From NCBI RefSeq assembly GCF_025152575.1, contig NZ_CP102293.1:1860001-1924000 (forward strand): a DNA stretch of 64,000 nt, in the 5' to 3' direction. The notes under the pieces are model-generated. The model had not been told where the DNA came from. It saw only the letters and a program-made list of their open reading frames with translations, and ran no database searches. A program made the translations under genes and the position numbers. Shown piece after piece: positions 1 through 8,653 of the stretch. Numbering within the stretch: position 1 is the stretch's first letter; every line of letters begins with the position of its first letter. Source of the stretch: Subdoligranulum variabile. Its GTDB lineage: Bacteria > Bacillota > Clostridia > Oscillospirales > Ruminococcaceae.

Positions 1-402
1 CTATGAGATACAGGAAATGGTCACAGTGGGCTCCCTTAAGGATAAGACATCAACGATATCATTGGCGGTTACAAACGCCAGATGGAGGATCTCATCGACT
101 GTTGTGCTGCCGAAGCTTTCCCGGGAAAACCAGCTTGCATAATCGGATTCGGAAACCTTGTAGGCCAGCCAGCCCCGGAAAAAGTGCTTGCCGTGATCGG
201 CCAATACGGTATCAACGGTTTTCCATCGGTCACCTTCGTCACAGCTGCGGAAAGACAGCAGCTGCTCACGATACACAAGGGTCACCTCGGTTTTCCGGCC
301 AAGGAAAACGAGGGTAAGCCCCTCCCAGTCCTGCACCAGACTCTTCAATTCGTAGTCGTCTGCCACCAATTCTGGGCTGTTCCATCTTTCCCATCTTTCC
401 AT
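1..402 (-). CDS. YxiG-like uncharacterised (possible immunity) protein
   Basis: A complete 133-residue soluble protein with no signal peptide or membrane segment. The N-terminal MERWERW and the C-terminal NDIVDVLSL segment resemble the Bacillus YxiG-type family, which lies beside the WapA toxin region in B. subtilis; that link is from memory of the family pattern. The ATG at 402 sits about 10 bases after GGGAGG; an in-frame GTG at 411 is too close to that site to be preferred. It is the last gene of a leftward run of small proteins with lower GC than the rest of the window. An immunity role is inferred only from family resemblance and context. Confidence 0.6.
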   Translation of the reverse strand: MERWERWNSPELVADDYELKSLVQDWEGLTLVFLGRKTEVTLVYREQLLSFRSCDEGDRWKTVDTVLADHGKHFFRGWLAYKVSESDYASWFSRESFGSTTVDEILHLAFVTANDIVDVLSLREPTVTISCIS

Positions 403-509
403 TGAAATCACGCCTCCCGGTGGAATTTTCGTCGTCGGTCTGCGGGGCCCGGATATCGTTCGGGCCAGCCTTATGTGCCTCGGTACCCGCCTCAGAAGAA
501 AGCAAATCC

Positions 510-968
510 CTATTCCTGTTTATCTATGATATACACAAAATCCAGACCATTTTTCTTTTCTGCAACAAAGGTATCATCCGGAAAGATTTGCTCCACAGAT
601 AAAGCAAAGTCATTTGCAAATTTATCCAATTTGACAACTTTCACCAATTGGCCGCCCTCAAAAAACAACAGCCGTATCTGTGTATCCATGTCACCGGAGG
701 GAATCGTAAAATCCAGCCCGTATTTTTCCTTCAGTTCATAGCCGTCGCTGTACGGCTCGTGCAAGAGATAAAGCGAATCCCATGAAAACGGAAACATATC
801 TTTCATCTGGAAAGGCATGCCGCTTTCTGCCGCCTGCCAGACTTTGAAGCGCCAGATGACAGCATCGAAAAGGCCGGTTTGCACCAATAGGAAGACCCCT
901 TCCAGTAAGATGAGAATCACGAAGATGCCAAGAAATTTCCCCTGATGCTTCTTTATACGATTCAACAA
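510..968 (-). CDS. Small membrane-anchored protein of unknown function
   Basis: A 152-residue protein with one strong N-terminal membrane segment (about residues 13-33) followed by a soluble, probably extracytoplasmic domain rich in Asp, Phe and Lys. It starts at TTG: an in-frame stop lies three codons upstream, so no ATG is available, and GGTGAG precedes the TTG at a suitable distance. I do not recognise the family. It is AT-richer than most of the window and belongs to the leftward run of small genes. Confidence 0.6.
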   Translation of the reverse strand: MLNRIKKHQGKFLGIFVILILLEGVFLLVQTGLFDAVIWRFKVWQAAESGMPFQMKDMFPFSWDSLYLLHEPYSDGYELKEKYGLDFTIPSGDMDTQIRLLFFEGGQLVKVVKLDKFANDFALSVEQIFPDDTFVAEKKNGLDFVYIIDKQE

Positions 969-1032
969 TATATCTCACCATCCTTCGTGTCGATTTGCGC
1001 CCCGCCGCCTGTGGGTACAGGAAACAGACCGT

Positions 1033-1614
1033 TTAAGACGTATAGGCCACCTGCACCCCATACCCGTCATTGACCGGGCCGACACAGGCATAAGCCAGCA
1101 CGGCGGTCTCTGACCCGGCGGGCAGGAGAGAAATGGTCTGGAACACAGTCCCGTTTGTATCCGTGATCTGAATTTTTCTGCCGGCCGGTTCAAAAAATGT
1201 TCCATAAGCGTAACAGTCGGGGGTCCCGTTTACAGAAAGGATGGTCACTGCCATTCCGTCGTCGGCCTGGATGTTCTCGCTGTTCCATTCCGACGCGGCA
1301 AGGAGTCTGTACCGGTTGTTTTCTTTCCCCAAAAGATGGATTTGGTGTTCTGTGCGGCTCTGCTCGGTGATCAGGCAGCAGGAATCCTGTCCCTCAATGG
1401 CGGCAATCATTGTACCGTCTGCGGGAAACAGCGCCGCCTCCGCTGGCGTTTCAAACCAAAGGGAGGTTCTCACTTTCAGCGATACCGCTCCGACCGCAAT
1501 GACAGCCAAGATCAATACTACAACGCCAAGAGCTTTCCTTTTGGCCCACTTGTAAACAATAACAGCGCCGATGATCAGCGTGAGCCAACCCAGGGAATTT
1601 ATACTATTGTTCAT
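1033..1614 (-). CDS. Membrane-anchored protein of unknown function (two N-terminal TM segments)
   Basis: 193 residues. Two hydrophobic segments lie close together at the N-terminus (about residues 8-23 and 28-46), separated by a short KWAKRKA loop, then a soluble domain of about 140 residues. ATG at 1614 follows AGGAG at normal spacing. No catalytic motif was recognised. It lies 64 bases upstream of the next small membrane protein in the same leftward run and is probably co-transcribed with it. Confidence 0.6.
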   Translation of the reverse strand: MNNSINSLGWLTLIIGAVIVYKWAKRKALGVVVLILAVIAVGAVSLKVRTSLWFETPAEAALFPADGTMIAAIEGQDSCCLITEQSRTEHQIHLLGKENNRYRLLAASEWNSENIQADDGMAVTILSVNGTPDCYAYGTFFEPAGRKIQITDTNGTVFQTISLLPAGSETAVLAYACVGPVNDGYGVQVAYTS

Positions 1615-1688
1615 AGAGTCTCCTTCTTCCTGTCAGAATGCGCGGGCGGCGATGCTGCCCGAAGGCCGGGGCTGCGTATGAGGGATGG

Positions 1689-2849
1689 TCATTGAAAGAA
1701 GACCCGCTTGCTCCCTGTCGAAAACTGATAGAAAGTCTCTCCGTTTTGTTGGAAGGCACCATTTGGCAAGTATCGCTGGGGTGCCCAGTAGGTATGAAGT
1801 TCCAATTCCGGCGGGTTGGTGCCATCGTCCAGGATGGTTGCCGTGCCAAGAATACTGGCCCCGGAATCCCAGGTGTAGGGACTTAAAAACAAAAGCTGCA
1901 GACCGGCATCCTCATTCCATACAAGGTCATCGTAATCGGTAAACTTGGAATTACCGATTCTGGGCAGCGTGTAGTAGCGAACATTCACCAGCTTCCTATT
2001 TTCTCGGTCCAGATTCATGGTCAGGAGCCGGCATCTTTGTCTGTGATCATGGTGGAGTAGCGCGTATCCGCGGTCACCGACCACGCAGGTCCCCGTCACG
2101 TGATAGTCTTTGTCACAGGGATAGCTGTCCAGCAGGTTGCCTTCCTCGTCGACCCAGGCGAGCTGTTTCTTGACATCCAGCGACGATTCCTGAAAATTCC
2201 CGCCATAGTCACGCCAGAACCCCAGGTACTGTCCGCCGCCCAGCGGCGTGGAAAAAGTCAGGCGTACTTCCACCGGCTGGATGGCTGTCCGCTGCCGGGT
2301 AGTGCTGTCATAATGGTTTATGTAAGCGGAATCCCGCCCTTGCCAGCCGAGCAGGACCTCACCGTCGGCGGATTCCAGGAAGGAGGGGATCCCGGCGGCC
2401 TCCATTTTGTCCAGGGTGGTCATGGTCCCGTCGGAACAGTCCAGCCAGAACAGGGTGCACCAATCCAGGATATCCGCGTTCCGGTAGACTACCTTTTCCC
2501 GTTCATTCACCAGCAGAAAGTATCCGTCTTCCTGCTCCAGGTAGTCGCAGACCATCGAATCTCCCAGAAAAAAGCTCTGCATCTCCTCGAAGTCCGGCTG
2601 CAAACTATCCAGCGGCACCACGATAAAGGAAGACCCATAGGGAGTCTCCGGCAGGGTGACTGCCCCCACCAACCGGTGGCTCGGGGTGACATAGAGCGTG
2701 CCTCCACCGGGTCCTTCGTATGCGCCGGCTTGGGTGAGCGGTGTTCCTGTGGTGACCTTCAGCGTTCTGGGCTGAAGCAGCAGGATGCCCGTGATGACCG
2801 CGCAGGCCAGCAGCGCAATGATTATCACAGCGGTTCGTATGTGCCTCAC
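1689..2849 (-). CDS. Exported or membrane-anchored protein of unknown function
   Basis: 386 residues with an N-terminal hydrophobic segment (about residues 7-26) with no clear cleavage site, so probably an anchor, followed by a large extracytoplasmic domain. The body is rich in short beta-strand-like stretches, Gly and aromatic residues, which could suit a beta-propeller-like fold, but no repeat is clear enough to call. The start is GTG at 2849, preceded by GAGGAAG. Family not recognised. Part of the leftward small-gene run; the 173 bases upstream of it hold nothing convincing. Confidence 0.6.
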   Translation of the reverse strand: MRHIRTAVIIIALLACAVITGILLLQPRTLKVTTGTPLTQAGAYEGPGGGTLYVTPSHRLVGAVTLPETPYGSSFIVVPLDSLQPDFEEMQSFFLGDSMVCDYLEQEDGYFLLVNEREKVVYRNADILDWCTLFWLDCSDGTMTTLDKMEAAGIPSFLESADGEVLLGWQGRDSAYINHYDSTTRQRTAIQPVEVRLTFSTPLGGGQYLGFWRDYGGNFQESSLDVKKQLAWVDEEGNLLDSYPCDKDYHVTGTCVVGDRGYALLHHDHRQRCRLLTMNLDRENRKLVNVRYYTLPRIGNSKFTDYDDLVWNEDAGLQLLFLSPYTWDSGASILGTATILDDGTNPPELELHTYWAPQRYLPNGAFQQNGETFYQFSTGSKRVFFQ

Positions 2850-3022
2850 GGGGGATCACTTCCTCTCTGCGTGTAGTTCCCGCAACAGACAATGGGTGGA
2901 AAGAGCGTCGGATGCCTTTGTCAGGAGCATATCTGCCATCTCATGAGAAAAAATCTGTTTTATGTGCTGCCATGGTGCCGGGTATTTGCACCGCGGCAGG
3001 ATGTCCTGCGGGGACAACCTTC

Positions 3023-3547
3023 TCAATCTGCATCACCGTATACTACCAGCTGTATGGTGGATTCTGCTGACAGAAACAGCCGCCAGCATTCCCCGTCGTC
3101 CGTCGCCGTCACAAAGATTTCAATGCGGTCGCCATTGGAAAGATCGATTCTGGCGTCCCCGAAACGGTTCATTCTGGCGGCAACGACGGTCACATGTTCC
3201 AGTCCCGCAAACCATTTCTGCGCCTTTTCATCAAACAGATTGCCGCCCGGGACATCCCAGTCAAAATGATTGTAGTCGAAATCTGCCGCGGCGAGACTGC
3301 CGGTGGATGGCGCATAAAAGTCCAGGCTTCCCAAAAGCATTTTCCCTTTTTCCAGGTTTATGATCCGCCAGGGACATTGCACATGCAGGGAATAAGTCCC
3401 CACGTGTTTTTCGCCGCTGATTCTGTCGGGCACCACTACATCTTCCCCGAAATGAAGATCCAGCATATTCGACGCCCGGCCGATGTAATACACCGGCTGC
3501 CCGATCAGACGGCTGATTCGGCAAATTCCTGTCTTTTGTTCACACAT
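3023..3547 (-). CDS. Conserved uncharacterised protein, immunity-like
   Basis: 174-residue soluble protein. Blocks such as LIGQPVYYIGRASNM near the N-terminus, HVQCPWRI in the middle and FDWDVPG plus LFDEK further on match my memory of an uncharacterised family common in Firmicutes genomes with toxin-immunity clusters; I cannot name it securely. The ATG at 3547 has an excellent GGAGG site. About 200 bases without a convincing gene separate it from the next gene upstream. Confidence 0.65.
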   Translation of the reverse strand: MCEQKTGICRISRLIGQPVYYIGRASNMLDLHFGEDVVVPDRISGEKHVGTYSLHVQCPWRIINLEKGKMLLGSLDFYAPSTGSLAAADFDYNHFDWDVPGGNLFDEKAQKWFAGLEHVTVVAARMNRFGDARIDLSNGDRIEIFVTATDDGECWRLFLSAESTIQLVVYGDAD

Positions 3548-3750
3548 GCTTTTCCTCCGTCACAGGGCGCGGGCTCTTCACAAAATGCCAGCTGCGCCTT
3601 CTGTCTGGCGTGGGTGTAGGGAGCTCCCGGAGTTTGCAAAAGCGACGCTGAGCAAACGGTACAATGCTTTCTGAAGTTCATATACATCACGCTCCGCAAC
3701 CATTTGCCACAGGGAGAAGACCCGGTACGCAGCGCCGGCGTCCGTCCCGA

Positions 3751-4239
3751 TCACAGAATGAAATACCCGATGGCGCCATCGGTGTACTGGTTTATGTCGC
3801 CGCCCACCCACCGGCTTTCGCTCTCCCGGAGTTTGTGAAAGCGGATTTCTGTGTGATCCTCATCGCAGGCGAGAATCATGCAAAACCGGGCCTCCGGCTG
3901 CATGCACTTGAGTTGGAGTGCCCACGTTTTCAGGGCCAATAACGCGATTTCAAATCCCTGCTTCTGGGACAGCGCTTCCTCAAAAAAACAGTCGATCCGC
4001 GTTTCGGTGTTGCAGGCTTCATAATCGGTCTTGTCGAAACATATCTCCATGGCTCGATCGAAGGCGGCATCCAGTTCTTCAGCCGGCATTTCCGACAGGA
4101 TGACACAATCCCGCACCGCTTTGAACGGGGGAAACAACAGCTTCCGCAGCGCGGATACCTTTACGGACGGGATATTCAGCTGCCCGTCACCGCACTGGCG
4201 GAGCAGCTTTTTCATGCTTTCGTTTGCGATCCAGTTCAT
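3751..4239 (-). CDS. Small uncharacterised protein, possible immunity protein
   Basis: 162-residue soluble protein beginning MNWIANESMKK. The reading frame stays open upstream to 4431, but that extension reads as low-quality sequence and runs into the next gene, so the ATG at 4239 was chosen; its AGGT ribosome site is weak. Central features are ICFDKTDYEACNTE and a C-terminal EDHTEIRFHKLRESE segment. I do not recognise the family with confidence. Position and size suggest it belongs to the same functional group as its neighbours. Confidence 0.55.
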   Translation of the reverse strand: MNWIANESMKKLLRQCGDGQLNIPSVKVSALRKLLFPPFKAVRDCVILSEMPAEELDAAFDRAMEICFDKTDYEACNTETRIDCFFEEALSQKQGFEIALLALKTWALQLKCMQPEARFCMILACDEDHTEIRFHKLRESESRWVGGDINQYTDGAIGYFIL

Positions 4240-4385
4240 GGCATTTACCTGTGATGGTTGGATTTTCCATTGAAAAAGGGACCTATGGCAGACTTCAGGA
4301 ATCGCTGGCCGCCGCATCCGGGACGCTTTGATCGGATACGCCGAAGGGATCGGGCCAAAAATCCCACAGGTTGAACCCGTCTTCC

Positions 4386-4850
4386 TCACCCCTCGGGCGT
4401 CCGCTTCCAGCCCGTCTGTTCCATCTTCCAAAACATCTTTTTGGCTACGACCCAGGTGCCTGCGCCCTTTCCCGGGTCAGAAAGGTCGATGCTGCCAAAG
4501 GACGCATCGATCCGGGAAGTATGAAAATCTGCCCAATAGAAAAGTCCGTCCCGGCGCAGGAGGGTACAGTCGTAGATGATGGAATCATAGCGCGGCGGCC
4601 GGGGAAACAGCCGGAACAGGACGATCTCCTCAAAGCGCAGGTCGATGGTGTTGCGTCCGCCGCCCAGAATTTGCTGCTGCAGGGTAATAACCAGCTGGCT
4701 GTGGGTGTTGATGGGCTGCATCGCGCCGTTCTCCTCCACATAGGTGCTGGGGGTGTACACCGCCTGGACGATACAACTGTCGTGCAAGTCCTGCACAGCT
4801 TCCAGAAATTGTTCCCGGTCTTCTGCGGTTATGATCTCTTTCCAGTTCAC
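4386..4850 (-). CDS. Conserved uncharacterised protein (DLHDSCI family)
   Basis: A 154-residue soluble protein. The segment DLHDSCIVQAVY near the N-terminus and the later LFRLFP and YDCTLLRRDGLFYWAD segments fit an uncharacterised Firmicutes family that I recall from toxin-immunity neighbourhoods. A GTG at 4850 is preferred because GGAAAGG lies about 10 bases upstream; the frame is open to 5000, but the extra residues look like antisense filler. Nothing in it suggests catalysis. Confidence 0.6.
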   Translation of the reverse strand: MNWKEIITAEDREQFLEAVQDLHDSCIVQAVYTPSTYVEENGAMQPINTHSQLVITLQQQILGGGRNTIDLRFEEIVLFRLFPRPPRYDSIIYDCTLLRRDGLFYWADFHTSRIDASFGSIDLSDPGKGAGTWVVAKKMFWKMEQTGWKRTPEG

Positions 4851-4978
4851 AGAACCACATCCTTTCCAAAGGGCTGCATCGGGTTTGCAGTCTGCAGCCA
4901 ATCCATAAAAGGGCACAGCTCCGCGGTGAGCACGATGGTTTCCGGCTGGCCGGACTTCAGGGAGCCGCGTCGACGCTT

Positions 4979-5359
4979 TTATGGGGTTGAAGATTGCCAA
5001 CCCGGATGGGCGTCACACCATGCAGCTGCTTCTTTCTCGGCGGCTGCCAGCTGTTTTGCGTATTCCTCCTCATCCACAGTTTCCAGCAGGACAAGGGTCC
5101 TAGAAAAATCAAAGCCGTACCGCCGGCCGAAATCCTGCAAGAAGGAAATGACCCGGTTTATAAAAGCATCGCGGCCCAGGTCATCGTCACGATGGGTATC
5201 TTCCCATTCCGCCAGGTCGGCCTTGTCAGCGGGAAGTCCGTCCGCGAAGATGCCGGGGTTCAGGGCACCAAGCAGGGCACCCAGGTCGTCCTCCTGGCAG
5301 TGTGTGTAACAATATTCCAGCAGAAGAAACAGCAGCCAGAACTCTTTCGGGTAACGCAT
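4979..5359 (-). CDS. Small acidic protein, first gene of the immunity-like run
   Basis: 126 residues beginning MRYPKEFW. It is acidic and helical, with the blocks ALNPGIFADGLPADKAD and FLQDFGRRYGFDFSRT. The frame continues far upstream, but AGGAGG sits just before the ATG at 5359 and the predicted promoter at 5396-5425 lies immediately upstream, so the long frame is not the gene. This makes it the promoter-proximal member of the leftward run. It resembles small immunity proteins in size and composition; no family is named. Confidence 0.65.
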   Translation of the reverse strand: MRYPKEFWLLFLLLEYCYTHCQEDDLGALLGALNPGIFADGLPADKADLAEWEDTHRDDDLGRDAFINRVISFLQDFGRRYGFDFSRTLVLLETVDEEEYAKQLAAAEKEAAAWCDAHPGWQSSTP

Positions 5360-5395
5360 AGGCCCCTCCTGATCGCCCGGTGGATCGTTACTTCT

Positions 5396-5425
5396 ATTGT
5401 ACACGGGGGCCGGCCATCCTTTCAA
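5396..5425 (-). promoter_or_regulatory. Promoter of the leftward small-gene run
   Basis: On the minus strand TTGAAA (5420-5425) and TACAAT (5396-5401) are separated by 18 bases, and transcription would start just before the AGGAGG of the gene at 5359. This is a sequence match only. Confidence 0.55.
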
Positions 5426-5514
5426 GAAAAAAGCCGTCCGTTTGTCATTTTTTACAACTGCACAACTGCCAAAAAAGTCATAGCGTTTTTGGGTAATCTG
5501 CTGCTTGCCTCGTC

Positions 5515-5544
5515 TGCTTTGGAAACAGTACACTATAGATGGAT
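5515..5544 (+). promoter_or_regulatory. Promoter for the 5591-6833 gene pair
   Basis: TTGCCT (5515-5520), an 18-base spacer and TACACT (5539-5544). It diverges from the promoter at 5396-5425 and would give a leader of about 40 bases. Confidence 0.45.
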
Positions 5545-5590
5545 CCGATAGCAACCCCTGACGGGACGGAAAGGGTAGGTGGACGGTGAG

Positions 5591-6085
5591 ATGCGAAAGG
5601 CAAGGCTGGCCGCGACGGTAGTGCTCCTGGTGGCTTTGCTGGCCCTTTGGGGTGCGTGGACAGCACGGCGGCGGGCTGCCGCCGCCGACGCCAATGCCCG
5701 GCAGGTGCAGGAGCTGATGGAGGCGGCAAAAAGTCTGGACTTGCCCCCAGACATGGAACCGGAAACTGTGGAAATTTGCCACCTGCCGGTGACGGACCGG
5801 ACGTGGGAAACCTATGTGTTTGTCACAGTCCGGTCGAATGCCTCTTATGAAGAACTGAAAGCACAGCTGGAAACACCGCCCCGTTATCCTTCGGAAGGGG
5901 CCACACCCTTGAAAGTGCTTGCCTGGGAAACCTATCGCCAGGCAGACTGGTTTTCCCAAAATGCCACGGCGGAATCTGCCGAAAGTGCAAACCGCTGGGT
6001 GCTGAGCTGGTACGTCCTCACGGCGGACAGCACCGATCCGCAGCTGCGGGAAGGGGTGGCCGCCAGCGGCGCGGTCCCAGGCTGA
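5591..6085 (+). CDS. Membrane-anchored protein of unknown function
   Basis: 164 residues: a basic MRKAR start, one membrane segment (about residues 6-24), an RRRAAAADANARQ juxtamembrane stretch and a soluble domain with no recognised motif. The ATG at 5591 was preferred over one 12 bases upstream because it begins the typical positively charged N-terminus. The following gene begins 85 bases later on the same strand and is also an exported membrane protein, so the two probably form an operon. Confidence 0.55.
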   Translation: MRKARLAATVVLLVALLALWGAWTARRRAAAADANARQVQELMEAAKSLDLPPDMEPETVEICHLPVTDRTWETYVFVTVRSNASYEELKAQLETPPRYPSEGATPLKVLAWETYRQADWFSQNATAESAESANRWVLSWYVLTADSTDPQLREGVAASGAVPG

Positions 6086-6170
6086 GAAGAGCTTGCGCAA
6101 GTGCTGCCACCTGGTGGACAAGGGGCCCTGCCCGGCAGCGCTGCGATGGGGAGAACGGAGGAAAGGCAAA

Positions 6171-6833
6171 ATGCGAAGAAAAGTCACGGCGGTATTCCTT
6201 GTGTGGGCGGTTCTGGCGGTGCTGCTCTGCACCGGTGCCGTGGCGGAGGAACCCTCCCTCAACGAACAATTCCAGTGCGGCATCTGGGAGGAAGATGCGT
6301 TTGATCTGCAGCATTTTCCGGCGCGGCCTGCCTGCTTTTCCATCAATGAGGAAGGCACCATGATGGTGGGCTTTCAGGAGGCCGGGCACACCAAGCTGGT
6401 CCTGTTCACGCCGGAGGGGGTACAGACCGTCTACGCGCTGGTCGTTAACAGTGACCTGGAGATTGTACTACACACCGACAGTGTTACTTATTACACCACA
6501 AAGGATGGCACAGCATATGAATTGAAGCTGTCCGATGCATCCCTGCAGCAAGGCACACAGACGGACGGCCGGGAAATAGTGGACGCCCTGCGGAAAGCGG
6601 ACACGGTTTCCGCAGGAGACTATACGCTGGCGCAGAGTTGGGAGCAGGGCGTTTACTGCCTGCGCCGCAACGGGCAGCTGGTGCTGCGGTGTACCTGGTG
6701 GGGCACCTGGGGCAAGGAACTTGTGGTGGCCGGGTATGCCGTGGTGCTCGCGGTGGTGGTCATCACAGGCCTGCTGCGCCGGGCGCAACAGTACCAGAAG
6801 AAACGGATACAGGGAGGGGATACCACCCCATGA
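6171..6833 (+). CDS. Type I membrane protein of unknown function
   Basis: 220 residues. An N-terminal signal peptide (about residues 1-25, ending TGAVAEE) and a single C-terminal membrane segment (about residues 185-206) followed by a basic tail indicate a cell-surface protein with an external domain of about 160 residues. The ATG at 6171 follows GGAGG; an in-frame ATG at 6093 lacks a site and would bury the signal peptide. No domain recognised. The 217 bases downstream hold only the promoter of the next gene. Confidence 0.6.
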   Translation: MRRKVTAVFLVWAVLAVLLCTGAVAEEPSLNEQFQCGIWEEDAFDLQHFPARPACFSINEEGTMMVGFQEAGHTKLVLFTPEGVQTVYALVVNSDLEIVLHTDSVTYYTTKDGTAYELKLSDASLQQGTQTDGREIVDALRKADTVSAGDYTLAQSWEQGVYCLRRNGQLVLRCTWWGTWGKELVVAGYAVVLAVVVITGLLRRAQQYQKKRIQGGDTTP

Positions 6834-6994
6834 AGGACTGGCGCCCGGAACCGTGAAGGCGGCCTGGATCGTCACCCAAAACCAGAGAAGCGTTGCTGTT
6901 TATACAAAATGATAAAAATGCATAATTTATACTGACCGTATAATTACGCGGGGCCGCACTGTTTTCACCGGGCGAGCCTTCTGTCTTGTCCCGA

Positions 6995-7024
6995 TTGCCC
7001 CGGGGCGTCCGCTTATGGTATGAT
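6995..7024 (+). promoter_or_regulatory. Promoter of the macrodomain gene
   Basis: TTGCCC (6995-7000), an 18-base spacer and TATGAT (7019-7024) with an extended -10 TGG. Transcription would start shortly before the AGGAGG of the gene at 7051. Confidence 0.55.
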
Positions 7025-7050
7025 GATACCACAGGAGAGGAGGTACTGTT

Positions 7051-7581
7051 ATGCCCTTGCAGATTGTACAAAACGACATCACCACCATGAAGGTGGACGC
7101 CATTGTCAACGCCGCCAACGAGAGCCTGTTGGGCGGCGGGGGCGTGGACGGCGCCATCCACCGGGCGGCAGGCCCCGGACTGCTGCAGGAGTGCCGCACC
7201 CTGGGCGGCTGCCAGACCGGGCAGGCCAAGATCACAAAAGGCTACCGCCTGCCGGCCAGGTTTGTGATCCACACGGTGGGCCCCGTCTGGAGAGGCGGCG
7301 GCCACGGGGAGCGGGCGCTGCTGGTCTCGGCTTATCGTTCCTCGCTGGAACTGGCCCTGGCGTATCACTGTGAGACCGTTGCCTTCCCGCTGATTTCCTC
7401 GGGGGTGTACGGCTACCCCAAAGAGCAGGCCCTGCAGGTGGCGGTGGAGACCATCGGGGATTTCCTGCGGGACCACGAGATGACGGTGTATCTGGTGCTC
7501 TTTGACCAGGCTTCCTGCGCCATCGGCAGCAGGCTTTTCGCCGACCGCTATACCCCGGAACAGACGGACGGCGGGGAGTAA
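7051..7581 (+). CDS. Macrodomain protein, O-acetyl-ADP-ribose deacetylase type
   Basis: 176 residues forming a single Appr-1''-pase (macro) domain. The hallmarks are visible: [26 protein letters not shown], the ADP-ribose-binding loop with the catalytic Asn/Asp region, and the later [15 protein letters not shown] loop. Members such as E. coli YmdB hydrolyse O-acetyl-ADP-ribose or remove ADP-ribose from proteins in the cytosol. A good AGGAGG precedes the ATG. The next gene (DNA glycosylase) starts 72 bases later, so the two may share a transcript; this would fit a stress or repair role, which is inference. Confidence 0.92.
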   Translation: MPLQIVQNDITTMKVDAIVNAANESLLGGGGVDGAIHRAAGPGLLQECRTLGGCQTGQAKITKGYRLPARFVIHTVGPVWRGGGHGERALLVSAYRSSLELALAYHCETVAFPLISSGVYGYPKEQALQVAVETIGDFLRDHEMTVYLVLFDQASCAIGSRLFADRYTPEQTDGGE

Positions 7582-7653
7582 CGCCGCCGAGCAGGATTTC
7601 CAAGGGGGAAAGGAAGCGGCATCGCCCCACAGAAAAACAAGGGAGTTTCGACC

Positions 7654-8472
7654 ATGCATATCTCCATTACCGACGACTTTGACCTTGCCAAAATCGCCCG
7701 CAGCGGACAGTGTTTCCGGGTAAAAGAATTTGAGGATGGATCCTTCCGCTTCGTCACGGGGCGGGAGGTGCTGTACCTCCGGCAGTCTGCCGGGGGCTTT
7801 GCAGTGAGCTGCCCCGAGGAAACCTGGCAGCGGGTATGGGGGCCCTATTTTGATTTGGGGCGAACGTATTCCGCTGTACAAAAAATCATCCCGGAGTCGG
7901 ACACCTATATGCAGCTGGCGGCACAGGAAGGCCGCGGCATCCGGATTCTGCGGCAGGACCCCTGGGAAATGCTGGTGACATTTATCATTTCTCAGCGGAA
8001 AAGCATCCCGGCCATCCAGCAGGCGGTGGAGCTGCTGGCTGAACGGTTCGGCGAGGCGGTCACCACTCCCTACGAAACACTGTACACCTTCCCCACGGCG
8101 GAACAGCTGGCGGGGGCGCAGGCGGGGGAGCTGGCCGCCTGCAAGCTGGGATACCGGGTGCCCTACATTCAGGACGCCGTTGCCAAGGTCCTGTCGGGGC
8201 AGATGGATCTGGCCGCTCTGGCCACCCTGCCCGACGCGGAACTGTTTGAGAAACTCAAAACCATCCGCGGAGTGGGGGACAAGGTGGCCAACTGTATCTG
8301 CCTGTTTGCCTATGGCAGAATGGGGGCGGCGCCCATCGATACCTGGATCCATAAGATCATTGCCCGGGAATATGGCGGGCACAACCCCTTCCCGGCCTAC
8401 GGCGAGCACGCCGGGATCCTGCAGCAGTTTGCCTTTTACTATGCCATCGCCCACAAAGAACGGTTCACTTAA
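7654..8472 (+). CDS. 8-oxoguanine DNA glycosylase/AP lyase (OGG-type HhH-GPD)
   Basis: 272 residues. An N-terminal OGG-type domain with SGQCFRV precedes an HhH-GPD domain. Near the C-terminus, GVGDKVANCICL holds the expected catalytic lysine (K210) and PIDTWIHKI the catalytic aspartate (D229), matching the arrangement of eukaryotic OGG1 and clostridial OGG. These enzymes remove 8-oxoguanine opposite C and cut the strand by beta-elimination. Length fits the family. GGGAG precedes the ATG. Two hairpins, the second followed by a T-run, end the transcript before the copper module. Confidence 0.88.
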   Translation: MHISITDDFDLAKIARSGQCFRVKEFEDGSFRFVTGREVLYLRQSAGGFAVSCPEETWQRVWGPYFDLGRTYSAVQKIIPESDTYMQLAAQEGRGIRILRQDPWEMLVTFIISQRKSIPAIQQAVELLAERFGEAVTTPYETLYTFPTAEQLAGAQAGELAACKLGYRVPYIQDAVAKVLSGQMDLAALATLPDAELFEKLKTIRGVGDKVANCICLFAYGRMGAAPIDTWIHKIIAREYGGHNPFPAYGEHAGILQQFAFYYAIAHKERFT

Positions 8473-8520
8473 GCAGACCGGGAAGGCTCTTCGTTGGCCT
8501 TCCCGCCGGAATGAACCACA

Positions 8521-8549
8521 CCCGCCCTTTTTGGGGGCGGGAATTTTTT
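8521..8549 (+). terminator. Rho-independent terminator after the glycosylase gene
   Basis: A CCCGCCC/GGGCGGG stem (8521-8527 with 8535-8541) is followed by T6 (8544-8549). Another GC-rich hairpin lies just upstream at 8480-8504, inside a wider GGTTCA/TGAACC inverted repeat. Confidence 0.75.
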
Positions 8550-8570
8550 GGAAAAATGCTGCCCAAGGCA

Positions 8571-8599
8571 TTGACAGATACCCACTGGGGGTATATGAT
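8571..8599 (+). promoter_or_regulatory. csoR-copA-copZ promoter
   Basis: A consensus TTGACA (8571-8576), a 17-base spacer and TATGAT (8594-8599). The spacer is almost completely filled by a CsoR-type operator (8579-8593), so repressor binding would block RNA polymerase directly. The csoR start lies about 50 bases downstream. Confidence 0.85.
8579..8593. promoter_or_regulatory. CsoR operator 1, inside the promoter spacer
   Basis: TACCCACTGGGGGTA fits the known TACCC-N4/5-GGGTA class of CsoR sites. It occupies the region between the -35 and -10 boxes. Confidence 0.82.
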
Positions 8600-8604
8600 G
8601 TAGA

Positions 8605-8619
8605 TACCCCAAGGGGGTA
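8605..8619. promoter_or_regulatory. CsoR operator 2, at the transcription start
   Basis: TACCCCAAGGGGGTA, a second and more symmetrical CsoR-type site centred 26 bases (about two and a half helical turns) downstream of the first, over the likely transcription start. Confidence 0.8.
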
Positions 8620-8653
8620 TACAAAACAAAAACCGATGGAAAGGAAGCACCCC

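Noticed and set aside
3548-3750. Possible short gene or remnant on the minus strand (41 codons from 3703)
   Set aside because: No ribosome binding site and no family resemblance; this stretch is recorded as holding nothing convincing.
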